A stretch of DNA of 64,000 nucleotides from Pseudomonas mosselii (GTDB taxonomy: Bacteria > Pseudomonadota > Gammaproteobacteria > Pseudomonadales > Pseudomonadaceae): NCBI RefSeq assembly GCF_019823065.1, contig NZ_CP081966.1, positions 1,705,501-1,769,500 of the forward strand, given 5' to 3'. Position numbers and translations under genes: made by a program. The notes under the pieces are model-generated. The model saw only the letters and a list, made by a program, of their open reading frames with translations, searched no databases and was not told the origin of the DNA. Numbering within the stretch: position 1 is the stretch's first letter; each line of letters starts with the position of its first letter. This document shows positions 47,151 to 56,543 of the stretch, one piece after another.

Positions 47151-47593
47151 GGCTGGGTCCTCCGACGCTGCTCGATGCGCGCGACAGCGCGGGCCACATC
47201 CGGCTCGCCATAGACCACGTAGCGCTGATCCACCACGACAGCCGGGATGCTGGTGATGCCCAGGCTCCATGCGTCGGTGACGCCCTGGTATGCGGAAGCG
47301 ATGCGGCGCTGTAGGTCGGCGCCGCCTTGGTTCAGCCGACGCTTGACGGTGGCCGCCGCCTGTTCGGGGGCGGCGGGCAGTTCCGCAGAAAGCTCCGCTT
47401 CAATCCGGCGGGCTTCGTCCAGCTCGATCAGCCGCTCGCCGCCCATGGTCTTGACCGGGTGGTGGCTGTCGGTGACGACCAGTACGTCGGCTGCGAAGGT
47501 GACGGGGCTGAACACGGCCAGGGACGCCGGCAGCGCCACGACGAGACCAAGGGTTCGCCAGCCCGACGCGAACGTGGAAAAGGATGCCGGCAT
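47147..47593 (-). CDS. DUF1525/TIGR03757-like thioredoxin-fold ICE protein
   Basis: A 148-residue exported protein: signal peptide to about 35 (PASLAVFSPVTFAADV), then VLVVTDSHHPVKTMGGERLI and TSIPAVVVDQRYVVYGEPDV, a thioredoxin-like fold without a CxxC. Conserved as a partner of the TraU-like protein encoded immediately downstream. Confidence 0.82.
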   Translation of the reverse strand: MPASFSTFASGWRTLGLVVALPASLAVFSPVTFAADVLVVTDSHHPVKTMGGERLIELDEARRIEAELSAELPAAPEQAAATVKRRLNQGGADLQRRIASAYQGVTDAWSLGITSIPAVVVDQRYVVYGEPDVARAVARIEQRRRTQP

Positions 47594-47703
47594 GTCGCGT
47601 GCCCCGAAAGTTGATCAGGGCCATAGTCAAACGCGAACCCGATGCCACCCCAACAAACAATGCGCATCGCGGGCTGCCCGCATACCTGCTTGTCCCGGGC
47701 CAT

Positions 47704-47729
47704 AAAAAAACGGAGGCCGAAGCCTCCGC
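47704..47729 (-). terminator. Rho-independent terminator after radC
   Basis: On the minus strand CGGAGGC-TTC-GGCCTCCG followed by seven T. It ends the radC transcript and separates it from the TraU-type operon. Confidence 0.85.
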
Positions 47730-47754
47730 GAGGATCAATGAAGCAATGCGACCG

Positions 47755-48249
47755 TTACAGCAGGCCTGACTCCGCAAAGGAGAACGGGGAACCTTGGCCT
47801 ACGATGATGTGATCCAGTACCCGTACATCGATGAGCGCCAGCGCGGCCTGCAGTTGCTGGGTCAGCACACGATCCGCGCTCGACGGCTCGGAGATGCCCG
47901 AGGGGTGCTGGTGCGCGAAGATCACCGCGGCGGCGTTCAACTCCAGCACACGCTGTACGACGACACGTGGATAAACAGAAGTCGAGTTGATCGTGCCCCT
48001 GAACAATGGCTCGTAGGCCAGCACCTGGTGCATGCTATCCAGGAACACAGCGGCGAATATCTCGTTGGGTTCAGCGACCAGTTTCACGCGCAGATAGTCC
48101 CGCACGGCGGCCGGCTGGCTGAGGCATGGTCCAGCTTTGAAGATCCGTTTTTCCAGCAGCACGATGGCCTGCTGGATGATCCAGTCTTCGTGCTGGGCAG
48201 CTACGGCGGAAAGCGACTCCACACAGGAGTCATTGATGGCGAAAGACAT
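47755..48249 (-). CDS. radC: RadC-family JAB-domain protein
   Basis: A 164-residue RadC-like (DUF2466) protein with the JAMM zinc motif: FAHQHPSGISEPSSADRVLT is complete, and the Glu ligand is in NEIFAAVFLD. ATG at 48249 (MSFAINDSCVESLS) is chosen because the upstream frame reads through repeat-like DNA. Accessory RadC copies are common on ICEs and phages; the function is unsettled. It is a single-gene unit with its own terminator. Confidence 0.88.
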   Translation of the reverse strand: MSFAINDSCVESLSAVAAQHEDWIIQQAIVLLEKRIFKAGPCLSQPAAVRDYLRVKLVAEPNEIFAAVFLDSMHQVLAYEPLFRGTINSTSVYPRVVVQRVLELNAAAVIFAHQHPSGISEPSSADRVLTQQLQAALALIDVRVLDHIIVGQGSPFSFAESGLL

Positions 48250-48427
48250 GGCGAACCTCCAGACGGTGAGATCGGAGGGCGCGCGCCCCCGAGGGCAAGC
48301 CCTCCTGGGGATGAGAATGAAAAGATGCATCCATCACCGCGATTGCGGTGACCGTTCGCGGCCAGGATGCAAGGCGAACGAGTCGCGGTCAGCGCAGAGG
48401 ACTGCGCCGTAGCCTTGAAGACCGGGG

Positions 48428-49192
48428 CTACCTGGGCATGTCGCCGACGACGTCGGCAGGCATTTCGGATGTGGGTGTGCTGGTCGGACCCTCAGCCGCC
48501 AGCATGTCCATGGCTGACAGCAAGGCATCGCCCTCGATCGGCCCCTGCAGCAGGATGGCCTGGCCCGTTTGGCGATCGAGCAGGCGCAGCGACGGCGTGG
48601 CGGTTACGCCGCTCTTGGTGGCTTCCGCAGCCTGGGCGCGGATAGCCGCACTGGGCCTTTCGCTTGCCATGCACTGCTCGCTGGCTGGCGTCGATTCGGG
48701 GTACCGCAAGCCATCGGGCAAGCCCTGGCCGCCGCTGCGCGTGTGGGCATAGACCCATTCGATCGCCTGCCAGAACGCGACATGCCCACCTGCTTCGGCA
48801 GCGCATTCCACTAGGCGTGCCTCGGCTGACGCGGCCGGCTCGTGCTCGGCCAGCGGCTGGTGGTGCCATTGCAGCGCCACGTCGGTGTTGTTGCCGATCC
48901 ACCGCTTGAGCTGCGGGAAATACTCCCGGCAGAACGGGCACTCCAGGTCGGCATAGAGCGTCAGCGTGAAACGGCCTTTGGGGTTGCCCATTAGCCAGGG
49001 CGGCCCGGCCACCGGTGCCATGCTGACCGGCGTGGGCGGCTGCGGCGGGGATTCGCCGGGCGACCTTGACACAAGCCAGATCAGCAGCAGCGCGACCAGC
49101 ACAGCAGCCAATGCCCAGGGCCAGCGGGGCCGCCCGTTGCGGCGGCGGAACGCCTGGACCTGCATCGGAATGGAAGGACGTTTCTGTTCCAT
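48428..49192 (-). CDS. Membrane-anchored DsbA-like thiol oxidoreductase
   Basis: A 254-residue protein: N-terminal membrane anchor (WPWALAAVLVALLLIWLVSR, about 24-43), a Pro-rich linker, then a thioredoxin/DsbA-like domain with Cys-Pro-Phe-Cys in YADLECPFCREYF and cis-Pro in VTATPSLRLL. It would form or isomerise disulfides in the Cys-rich secreted pilus proteins of this module. It lies 13 bases after the VirB4-like gene. Confidence 0.85.
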   Translation of the reverse strand: MEQKRPSIPMQVQAFRRRNGRPRWPWALAAVLVALLLIWLVSRSPGESPPQPPTPVSMAPVAGPPWLMGNPKGRFTLTLYADLECPFCREYFPQLKRWIGNNTDVALQWHHQPLAEHEPAASAEARLVECAAEAGGHVAFWQAIEWVYAHTRSGGQGLPDGLRYPESTPASEQCMASERPSAAIRAQAAEATKSGVTATPSLRLLDRQTGQAILLQGPIEGDALLSAMDMLAAEGPTSTPTSEMPADVVGDMPR

Positions 49193-49205
49193 GGCGTTCT
49201 CCGTC

Positions 49206-52073
49206 TTACGACAGTTCCAAGGCCGGCGACTCGATGCCGCGCGCCTGGTCGATCTTCTCGGCCACCTTGAAGGCCGCTTCCAGTTCGGTGCAGCCGTAGT
49301 GCTGCATGAGCTGGTAGCGCTCGGCCTTCTCTTCGGGTTCGGTCTGCGCCAACGCCAAGTACAGGCTGGGCGGCACGGCGCGGAACAGCACTTCCATGCT
49401 CTTGGAAAGGATGACGCCCTCGGTGAACTTGCCCGCTTCTTTGCGCGCCGAGAGCATCAGCGCTTTCTGCGCGGGCGAGAGTTCGCGGAAGCGTGCAATC
49501 TTCTCGACCTCATCGGGCGGCATCGACAGGCAGATCCACCACTCAATCATGTTGAGCATGGGCTCCGCGGCACGCGGCAGATCGTCGATATTTTGTGTAG
49601 CCAGCCAGAACCAGGCCCCTAGCTTGCGCCACATTTTTGTAATTTTTACAACGTAGGGCGCAAGCAGCGGGTTCTTCGTGATGATGTGGCCTTCGTCGGT
49701 CACATTGATGATCGGACGGCCCAGGTACTGGTCGCGCTCGGCGATGTTGTTCACCGTGCTGATCAGGCTGATGTAGGCGATGGAGAGCTGCGCGTTGTAG
49801 CCCTCCCGGGCATAGGTCGCGAGATCCACCAGCGTGATGTCGGCCTCGGGCCACGGCGTGCCATCGCGATCGAACATCTCGCCGTCCGTGCCTTGGCAGA
49901 ACATGTCCATCGCGTCCGCCATCTCCAGCAGCCGCACGCGCCGCATCTCGGGCAGCGTCGGGTCCTGGCCGCGCGTGCGCAGCGCGTTGCGCACGTCGCG
50001 CGTGAGCACCGTGCGTTTCTCGGCCACGCAGTGCTCGGCGGCATCGAGGATGCACTGGCGGATCAGCGAGCGATCGGCCCGCGTCATCCGGGCTTCTTCC
50101 TTGTCCTCGCCGCCTGTGATCATCAGCCGTGCCGTGATCTCCAGTTCACCCAGCACGTCGCGCTGCTCGTCCTCCTCCATGACCGAGGAATCGGCTGGCA
50201 ATTCTTCATCCAGTGCATCGGCATCAAGCGTCTGCACGTTGCTGGGCGTTTCGATCAGCCGGCGAGCGTCGGCGAACGGCGCCAGGCTGATGCCCGAGCC
50301 AGGAGCCAGCTTGACCCGGTTCACGGTCAGACCCAGGCGCTTTGCGAAGTCGCTGAACAAGCCAAAGCTGTTGCCGGCTTCCACGATGAACAGCCGCGGC
50401 CGGTAGATGGCCGTGACCTGGTTCAAGAGGTTGTTGAGCGTTGCGCTCTTGCCCGAGCCGGTGGGGCCGAACAGGAACAGATGGGCGTTCATCTGCCTGT
50501 CCAAGCGGTTCAGTGGATCAAACGTGATCGGCCCGCCGCCGCGGTTGAAGAACGTGTTGCCCGGATGACCCGTACCCTGGCTGCGACCCCACGCCGGCGA
50601 GAGATTCGCCACATGCTGGGCGAACATCAGTTGGGTGAACCAGTTCCGTCGATCTTGCGCAGGGTTGTAGCAGCACGGTAGCCAGCGCAGGTAGCTGTTG
50701 AGCGGCGCGACTTCATCGTCCTCGCGCACAGGCTGCAACCCCGCGTTGAGCATCACGTTGGCGAGGTCCAGACCGCGCCTGTCAAGTTCGGCTTCATCGC
50801 GTCCGCGCAGATAGAAGGCCAGCGTGCCGCGGTAGAGCTTGTGCGCGCTGCCGATGAGCGAGCGTGCCTCCTGCACATCCTTGAGCGTTTGTTCCGATGC
50901 CAGTGTTTCGCCGACAGCCTTCTTCGCCAGGTGATTCAGGTGCGATTCGAGGATGTCCTGGGGCGTCGCCACCATGGTCAGACACATCGTGGTGTCTTCG
51001 GGCATCTGATCGAAAAGCGTGTTGATAGCGTCCCCCTTGCGGGTTTCGCCGGTCAGGTGCCCCGTACCGGGCGGCATGCGTAGCCGGTCGGTGACCAGTA
51101 CGCGATGCGGCATACCGTCAAAGTACCAGGTGCCGTGCTCGGCATCGGAGCGAGGCTGACCGAAGAACAGCCGTTGACTGAAGTCCCGACCACTCGCCAG
51201 CTCAATCTCACCTTCCTCCACCTCGTCGGGATAGCGGGCCAGCGCATAGAAGCGCTCTCGCTCCTCAGCGCCGGGCCCGAGCATCGTGGGGCGTGGGTTG
51301 AACCAACGCAGCAGCCAGTCGTGAACATCGGCCGCGACCATGCGCCGGGCCTGGATGCCGGCGTTCGCCAAGCCGCCGCAGAGGCGATCGCAGACGATGT
51401 TCAGCATTTGCTCGGGTGTCTGGCCGCGGCGGTTCGCCTGCCCGGCGGCCCGGCGATAGACCACCATGCGCACGCGCCGCGTCTGGCCGCGCCAGCGCAA
51501 CCGCGTGACCACCGTATCCTCGAACAGTCCGCCGGGCTTGGCCACCGCGCGCAGGTGGTGGCCAAAGAAGCGGAGGTAGAACTCGGTGAAGGCCGTGCTG
51601 CGGGCGCGCGGCTGCACGTAGTCGCGTAGCGTCTGCATGTACTGGTCGAAGCTGGGCTCGTCCTGTGCATAGAGCTGGAGCACCCACGGGTTCTCATCCA
51701 GCTCATCGAACGAGTCCTGGAGCGCGTTTTCGAGCGCATCGCGGGCATGAGCGAGCCAGCCCGGTTCCCGACCTTCGGTGCCTAGCGGGACCAGTTCGTA
51801 GAAGGCCGCGACCGATTGCCCGTCCTCCAGCAGCATGGACTTCGACGGCGGCAGGAACTCCACCCACGGCAGCAGCTCCGCGAATGACTGCGCAACGTCG
51901 TACATCGCCTGCTCGTCCGCCACGGTCGCCGGCCTGCGGCCCTGGACCGTCGCTCCGGGTTCGGCAATGCCGGCCTGGCGCAACGCCTCGACGTGGCGCT
52001 GCCAGCCGTCCGGCTGCTCGTCATTGCCACCATCGGATGCAGCCAGCTTCGGCCAGGGGAGTTTCCAGCGCAT
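49206..52073 (-). CDS. Conjugative transfer ATPase TraC/VirB4-like (TIGR03744-like)
   Basis: A 955-residue ATPase that energises pilus assembly and substrate transport. Walker A FLFGPTGSGKSATLNNLLNQ is at about 534-553, the Walker B equivalent IINVTDEGHIIT at about 800, and ATQNIDDLPRAAEPML near 835. The N-terminal TraC_F-like part (1-450) contains LEFLPPSKSMLLEDG-type segments. Its start shares a base with the stop of the lipoprotein gene (TGATG), so the two are translationally coupled. Confidence 0.92.
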   Translation of the reverse strand: MRWKLPWPKLAASDGGNDEQPDGWQRHVEALRQAGIAEPGATVQGRRPATVADEQAMYDVAQSFAELLPWVEFLPPSKSMLLEDGQSVAAFYELVPLGTEGREPGWLAHARDALENALQDSFDELDENPWVLQLYAQDEPSFDQYMQTLRDYVQPRARSTAFTEFYLRFFGHHLRAVAKPGGLFEDTVVTRLRWRGQTRRVRMVVYRRAAGQANRRGQTPEQMLNIVCDRLCGGLANAGIQARRMVAADVHDWLLRWFNPRPTMLGPGAEERERFYALARYPDEVEEGEIELASGRDFSQRLFFGQPRSDAEHGTWYFDGMPHRVLVTDRLRMPPGTGHLTGETRKGDAINTLFDQMPEDTTMCLTMVATPQDILESHLNHLAKKAVGETLASEQTLKDVQEARSLIGSAHKLYRGTLAFYLRGRDEAELDRRGLDLANVMLNAGLQPVREDDEVAPLNSYLRWLPCCYNPAQDRRNWFTQLMFAQHVANLSPAWGRSQGTGHPGNTFFNRGGGPITFDPLNRLDRQMNAHLFLFGPTGSGKSATLNNLLNQVTAIYRPRLFIVEAGNSFGLFSDFAKRLGLTVNRVKLAPGSGISLAPFADARRLIETPSNVQTLDADALDEELPADSSVMEEDEQRDVLGELEITARLMITGGEDKEEARMTRADRSLIRQCILDAAEHCVAEKRTVLTRDVRNALRTRGQDPTLPEMRRVRLLEMADAMDMFCQGTDGEMFDRDGTPWPEADITLVDLATYAREGYNAQLSIAYISLISTVNNIAERDQYLGRPIINVTDEGHIITKNPLLAPYVVKITKMWRKLGAWFWLATQNIDDLPRAAEPMLNMIEWWICLSMPPDEVEKIARFRELSPAQKALMLSARKEAGKFTEGVILSKSMEVLFRAVPPSLYLALAQTEPEEKAERYQLMQHYGCTELEAAFKVAEKIDQARGIESPALELS

Positions 52074-52513
52074 CAGTAGTCCTCCACGCGCTCGCCCGGC
52101 ATGGCGTACTGCACACGCTGGTACAGGGGAAAGACCGTCGTGTAGCCCGGAACCGGCACGGGATCGGTGCCCGCCAGGTGCGGGTACACATACATGACAA
52201 GATCGGGGTTCGGCAGGCGGTGGAACTGGCGATAGACCTCGTTGCGCGCCGTGCGCGTGTAGCGCATCTGCTCGGTGGGCGCGGCCTCCACGTCGGCCTC
52301 GGTCAGCGTCCGGCGCAGGCTCTGGCGTGCATCGAGCAATTGCCTGCGCGCCACCTGGCCGGCGCCACCACCCCCGTCACCGGCGTTCTGCTGCCAGATG
52401 TCCATCATCGTGCTGTCGCCGTGGGGGAGCAGCTTTTCCTTGCTGGTGGCACAGCCGCCGAGCACCGCGACGGCGAGGGCCAGCGCCAGGGCCTTATTCA
52501 AGTTCGAGAGCAT
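52073..52513 (-). CDS. ICE lipoprotein, TIGR03751-like
   Basis: A 146-residue lipoprotein with the lipobox in LALAVAVLGGCATSKEKLLP (Cys at about 20). The mature part has MMDIWQQNAGDGGGGAGQVA and FHRLPNPDLVMYVYPHLA. It is a VirB7-like outer-membrane component by position. The ATG at 52513 (MLSNLNKALAL) is chosen because it begins the signal peptide. Confidence 0.85.
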   Translation of the reverse strand: MLSNLNKALALALAVAVLGGCATSKEKLLPHGDSTMMDIWQQNAGDGGGGAGQVARRQLLDARQSLRRTLTEADVEAAPTEQMRYTRTARNEVYRQFHRLPNPDLVMYVYPHLAGTDPVPVPGYTTVFPLYQRVQYAMPGERVEDY

Positions 52514-53924
52514 GGCTTTCTCCTGCGCGGTGATCGACCTTGCGGCCTTCGGGATCGAAGTCGATGGCGAGCGGCTTTTCGAGGTGGACGGCGACCTTCG
52601 CGCCGGGCTGGACATAGACAGCGGCGAACGCCTGGCCGTACAGCTTGTTCACCCAGTCGGCCATGTCGCGCACGCCACCGGCCAGGATGCGGCCCACGGC
52701 TTCATTGCCCGAGATACCGACGCTGCCGATGGAGCCGTCGGCGCCGACGTAGGACATCTGGCCGCTGTCGCTGTCGATCAGCGAGGCGACGCCGGCACCG
52801 GCGGCGGTAATCAGGGCTTGCGAGCCAAGGTACTGCTGGGCGTTGCTGCGCCGCTCCCCGCTGACGCAGGGAATGCCGTATGGGTCGCTGATCCAGCCCA
52901 GGCCTCCACTTTGAGAGTTCTGCTGCTGGTTGTTTTGCTGGTTGCCGTCGCGGTCTTCGGGGATGGTGCGGATCGTGCCGTCGTGGAAGACGAAGGTGAT
53001 GCTGCGTACCTGGCCGCGCACGCACGAGAGCGTCCAGTCGCCCGATGCGGTGCCGCTGAACACGGCACCGGCCACGTCGGGAATGTCGATGCCATTGGCG
53101 GTCAGGTTGTCCGATCCGACCAACACCTTGAAGGGGTACGGATCGTTGACGGTTCCGTCGATCGGCACGCGGCCGATCAGCGCCGTCATCGCCACCGACC
53201 CCATCAGCGTCGAATTGGTCGGTACGGTATAGACCGCCTTGGCGCTCTTCACGCCTGCGGCGCGTGCGCCCGCGTTCGCCACGGTTTCCGCCGTGGTTTC
53301 CAACGTGCTCTGCGCGGGGCCGAAGCTCGTCGGGAAGCTCATGCCGCTACCCGTGCCACGACTGCTGTTGCGCCCCTCGGCTTTCCTCGCATCGTCGGGT
53401 TCGACCCAGCGCACGCCGCCTTCCATGCCGGCCTCGTCGCCGTCACGCAGCCCCAGACCCACCGGCAGGTCGGCATGGCCGCCGCCACGTCCGCCGATAC
53501 TGTCCAGGCGCCGTTGCAGGTCGGCCAGCAGCCCTTCGGTCTGCTGACGCGCGCTGGCTGCCTGCTCTTGGTCGCGACGCAGGTTGGTGCGCTCGGAGTC
53601 GAGGGCCGAATTGATGCGCTGGTCAATGGAGTTCTCGCGCTGGCGCAGTCGCTGGTTTTCTTCGCGCTGGGATTTGTTGTCCGAGAGCGCGGTCTGAAGC
53701 TCGGTGCGCAACTGCTTCACTTGGGCAACGAGCGTCGCCACGGTGTCGCGCGGGGTATCGCCCTCGATGCCCAGCGCCTTCATTTCCGCTGGCGTGAGCT
53801 TGGCGCCGGCATCCGCGGTCGGTGGTGCCGAAGTGCTGCCTCCCGAGAACAGCCGGATGGCGACGAACAGCACCAGCACGGCAACCGGGATCATCAGCCA
53901 CTTCAGGAGTCCATTACTGCGCAT
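52494..53924 (-). CDS. VirB10/TraB-like ICE protein, TIGR03752-like
   Basis: A 476-residue protein with N-terminal membrane anchor (LLKWLMIPVAVLVLFVAIRL), a long coiled coil (about 50-130, VKQLRTELQTALSDNKSQRE continuing), a linker, and a C-terminal VirB10-like barrel domain (AKAVYTVPTNSTLMGSVAMT, then DDLADWV-type end). It spans inner to outer membrane in the type IV secretion channel. Start at 53924 overlaps the upstream gene by 11 bases. Confidence 0.87.
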   Translation of the reverse strand: MRSNGLLKWLMIPVAVLVLFVAIRLFSGGSTSAPPTADAGAKLTPAEMKALGIEGDTPRDTVATLVAQVKQLRTELQTALSDNKSQREENQRLRQRENSIDQRINSALDSERTNLRRDQEQAASARQQTEGLLADLQRRLDSIGGRGGGHADLPVGLGLRDGDEAGMEGGVRWVEPDDARKAEGRNSSRGTGSGMSFPTSFGPAQSTLETTAETVANAGARAAGVKSAKAVYTVPTNSTLMGSVAMTALIGRVPIDGTVNDPYPFKVLVGSDNLTANGIDIPDVAGAVFSGTASGDWTLSCVRGQVRSITFVFHDGTIRTIPEDRDGNQQNNQQQNSQSGGLGWISDPYGIPCVSGERRSNAQQYLGSQALITAAGAGVASLIDSDSGQMSYVGADGSIGSVGISGNEAVGRILAGGVRDMADWVNKLYGQAFAAVYVQPGAKVAVHLEKPLAIDFDPEGRKVDHRAGESHALELE

Positions 53925-54840
53925 GGCGGACCTCCTTGCGGTCGGTGCCATCCTGGGAACCGGCTTCCGGTTGCGGGAGATGCACGGCCGGGTCGAAGCG
54001 GTTGACCGCTGGTAGCAGCGATTGCGCAAGGCCACGCCCGCGCGTCACCAGGTACAGAACGGTCGTGTCCTCGGGCGTCCCGCGCGGGCCAAGCGCCTCG
54101 TGTTGGAAGGTGGCGGTGAGGAAATCGCCTTGCAGCACGCGCGGGTCCAGGGTGATCCAGCCGCTGCTGCTGTTGGTCAGGCGCACGGCGGTCACCCACT
54201 GGTCTTCCAGACGCCATGACGCGAGCGCGACCGCGCGCACGGGCAGCGTCGGCATCAGCGTGCCGAGGTCGAGGTCACGGCGCAGGTTCACCCGCATGAC
54301 GCTCGGCAGCGGCTCCACGGTGCGTAGCGGCGCGTAGAGGTTCTGTGCGGCAAAGCGCGTCAGGACAACCGACACCGGGGTCTCGCGTCGCGCCGCTCGC
54401 GCGCCGGCCTGGTCCTGGGCGCGCGCCGGAGCTTCGTTGTCATCGCCGGGCTGATCGCCATAGCGCGCCGGGGTGCTGTTGCCCTCGACGATGCGCACTG
54501 GTTCCAGCTCGGCTTCGCCGTCCTTGGCTGGCTCCGCCGCAATGTCCAGCAGGATCAGCGCGCCCGTGTCGGCGTCCTGCAATTGCAGCCGCGTGGGCTC
54601 GATCGGCTCGCTGGCGCGCAGGTACACCGCGCCGCCCGCGCTCTGCACCCGTAGGCGCTCGCCGACGCCCGCAGGTACGCCCACGCGGACGTTGCGGTCG
54701 ATGAACACGATGCGCTCGTGGCCGACCTTCAGCGGCACCGCCAACGGCATACGTTCCCAGCGCAGGATCTCCACTGCCTGGACAGCAGGAGCGGCGGCCA
54801 CGGCCAACAGCCCCAGCAGCGTGAGTACAGGATGCTTCAT
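53914..54840 (-). CDS. TraK/VirB9-like ICE protein, TIGR03749-like
   Basis: A 308-residue periplasmic protein: signal peptide MKHPVLTLLGLLAVAAAPAV ending at AVQA, then VEILRWERMPLAVPLKVGHE and a VirB9/TraK-like beta-rich body. It should form part of the outer-membrane core with the VirB10-like protein and the lipoprotein. Four-base overlap (ATGA) with the upstream gene. Confidence 0.85.
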   Translation of the reverse strand: MKHPVLTLLGLLAVAAAPAVQAVEILRWERMPLAVPLKVGHERIVFIDRNVRVGVPAGVGERLRVQSAGGAVYLRASEPIEPTRLQLQDADTGALILLDIAAEPAKDGEAELEPVRIVEGNSTPARYGDQPGDDNEAPARAQDQAGARAARRETPVSVVLTRFAAQNLYAPLRTVEPLPSVMRVNLRRDLDLGTLMPTLPVRAVALASWRLEDQWVTAVRLTNSSSGWITLDPRVLQGDFLTATFQHEALGPRGTPEDTTVLYLVTRGRGLAQSLLPAVNRFDPAVHLPQPEAGSQDGTDRKEVRHAQ

Positions 54841-55526
54841 GGGGTTTCTCCTTGGGGCGCTTGCGGAGACAGGCCGCCAGACGCCGGGCGCGTTGGCTCC
54901 GGCGTGCTGATGCGCTGGGGCGCGCCCTCATAGCAGTCGAGCGCCAGGCCGAACGGGTTGCGGGCAGGATCGACGTCCACCCGCGTGACCTTCACTGGAT
55001 AGCGCACCAGAGCGCGCTTGACTTGCTCGGCGCCGTAGTACTCGTCGGCGGTGATGTCCAGCGTCACCACCCAGTCGCGGTCGGAGACCACGCGCACGCG
55101 CGCCGTAGGGTCGTCGCCGTAGCCGCGGCCGGGGATTTCATAAATCCCGCGCACGCGCTGGCGCAGCTCGCCCGTGCTGCGGCGGTAGTCGTAGTCCGCG
55201 CGAAGGAAGGCCTGGCAGGACGGGGTGAGATACGGCGAGAGCGTGTGGAGGTTGCGCGCGTAGTCCTCTTCGCCATTCGTCGGCCAGCGGTTGAGCGTCT
55301 GGAACACGTAGAACGTGAACGCATAGACCGATTCGGGCGGCACTTCCCACCACTTCCTGGTACTGCCGGAGCGCAGGTCAGGCGGAACGTGGATGGTCAG
55401 ATCGCGCGGAGCGCTCCACCAGCCGCCGCCCATGACCAGGGCGACGATGACCAGGGCGCCAGCCCCCAGGCGAAGCGTCTTGATGTGCGCCTGCAGGTGG
55501 GTGATCTCGTTCTTGAAGCGGCTCAT
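54837..55526 (-). CDS. TraE/VirB8-like ICE protein, TIGR03746-like
   Basis: A 229-residue inner-membrane protein with one N-terminal helix (LGAGALVIVALVMGGGWWSA) and a periplasmic VirB8-like domain (VYAFTFYVFQTLNRWPTNGE, then GIYEIPGRGYGDDPTARVRV). The ATG at 55526 (MSRFKNEITHLQAH) is taken; it overlaps the preceding stop in ATGA. Confidence 0.85.
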   Translation of the reverse strand: MSRFKNEITHLQAHIKTLRLGAGALVIVALVMGGGWWSAPRDLTIHVPPDLRSGSTRKWWEVPPESVYAFTFYVFQTLNRWPTNGEEDYARNLHTLSPYLTPSCQAFLRADYDYRRSTGELRQRVRGIYEIPGRGYGDDPTARVRVVSDRDWVVTLDITADEYYGAEQVKRALVRYPVKVTRVDVDPARNPFGLALDCYEGAPQRISTPEPTRPASGGLSPQAPQGETP

Positions 55527-55921
55527 CGCGCGCTCCTTCGGGTGGTCCAGAAGCCGGAACGCGAGATCAGCACATGGCCGCCCACCCAACCCGCCATCAG
55601 TGGATGACGTGTCGCAATGCGCCATTGCAGTTGCCGATACAGCCAGGTGTCGGGACGCCCGCGTTTGAGGCGGCGAAGAATGCCGCCGCCGATGAACACG
55701 CCCAAGGCCACGCCCAGGACGACGAACGTGGGAGCTAGCGCGATCGTGCGGAACACCCACGACAGCGGCGCGCCGACCAGCAGGCCGGCGGCGCCGGACA
55801 AGCCGCAGCAGATCCACAGCTCGTCGGCGGTGAGGCCGCGCACGACAACGGGGTGGCGGTTGAGCCGGTGCGGAAGGAACGTCACGGTCCCGTCCGCACG
55901 GACGTGCTGCTGCTCAGACAT
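55523..55921 (-). CDS. TraL-like ICE membrane protein, TIGR03750-like
   Basis: A 132-residue protein with two membrane helices (ELWICCGLSGAAGLLVGAPL and APTFVVLGVALGVFIGGGIL) and the family segment RGRPDTWLYRQLQWRIA. TraL/VirB3-like position in the secretion operon. 12 bases after the TIGR03745-like gene. Confidence 0.85.
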   Translation of the reverse strand: MSEQQHVRADGTVTFLPHRLNRHPVVVRGLTADELWICCGLSGAAGLLVGAPLSWVFRTIALAPTFVVLGVALGVFIGGGILRRLKRGRPDTWLYRQLQWRIATRHPLMAGWVGGHVLISRSGFWTTRRSAR

Positions 55922-55933
55922 ACCGGCCTCGCC

Positions 55934-56293
55934 TTACAGGATGCCGGTGGCTTCGGTGAGCAGCCAGATGCCGATCACGAGCAGGACGGCGCCGATGGCG
56001 ACCGTGAGGCCGAACTGGCCCCACGTCTTGCGGCCTGTGTGGATTTCCGCGTAGGTCCCGTAAGCGTGGTAGCACACGCCGATGAACATCGACGCCACCA
56101 CCAGCAGGGCTACGAGCATGATGATGTCGTAGCCGTAGTTGCGGATCGTTTCCATGATGCCGTTGCCCGTGCCGCGGGTCGGGTTCTCCAATTGCGGCAG
56201 ACCCTGCGCGAACGACAGCACGGGCAGCGCAGCGGCGCCCAGGGCCACGGCGGCGCGCTGGGCAAGACGGGAATTGAGGATGCGGTTTTGCAT
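55934..56293 (-). CDS. VirB2-like pilin candidate, TIGR03745-like
   Basis: About 119 residues: signal peptide (MQNRILNSRLAQRAAVALGA, cleaved after SFA), then two helices (GYDIIMLVALLVVASMFIGV and WGQFGLTVAIGAVLLVIGIW). The size and pattern fit a VirB2/TraA-type pilin. The ATG at 56293 has a better-spaced ribosome site (AAAGG) than the in-frame ATG at 56299. Confidence 0.8.
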   Translation of the reverse strand: MQNRILNSRLAQRAAVALGAAALPVLSFAQGLPQLENPTRGTGNGIMETIRNYGYDIIMLVALLVVASMFIGVCYHAYGTYAEIHTGRKTWGQFGLTVAIGAVLLVIGIWLLTEATGIL

Positions 56294-56309
56294 GGTCATG
56301 CCTTTCAGG

Positions 56310-56543
56310 TCAGGAGAGGAGGAAGAAAGTCAGGACGAGGTACATCGCGACGAATCGGATGCAGACGCCGAGGAACTGGCGCTGGTTGAGGCGGCTCTCG
56401 GACCACCCCACGTAGGCCGTTCGCATGGCCCAGACGCCCCAGACGAGCAGGACCGCGAACACGACGCCGACCAGGACGGTCGCCATCGCTGAAGGTGCGA
56501 TGCCGCTGTTGGCTTGAAATGCCGAGACCTGGGCGCCGTTCAT
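56310..56543 (-). CDS. Small ICE membrane protein, TIGR03758-like
   Basis: A 77-residue protein with two hydrophobic helices (MATVLVGVVFAVLLVWGVWA and RFVAMYLVLTFFLLS). Conserved at this place in GI-type systems, between the RAQPRD protein and the pilin-like gene, and possibly a second pilin-type subunit. Four-base overlap with the upstream stop. Confidence 0.82.
   Translation of the reverse strand: MNGAQVSAFQANSGIAPSAMATVLVGVVFAVLLVWGVWAMRTAYVGWSESRLNQRQFLGVCIRFVAMYLVLTFFLLS

Noticed and set aside
45141..47213. 690-codon open frame on the plus strand across the conjugation genes
   Set aside because: It overlaps three convincing minus-strand genes with signal peptides and known order; the translation has no recognisable domain.
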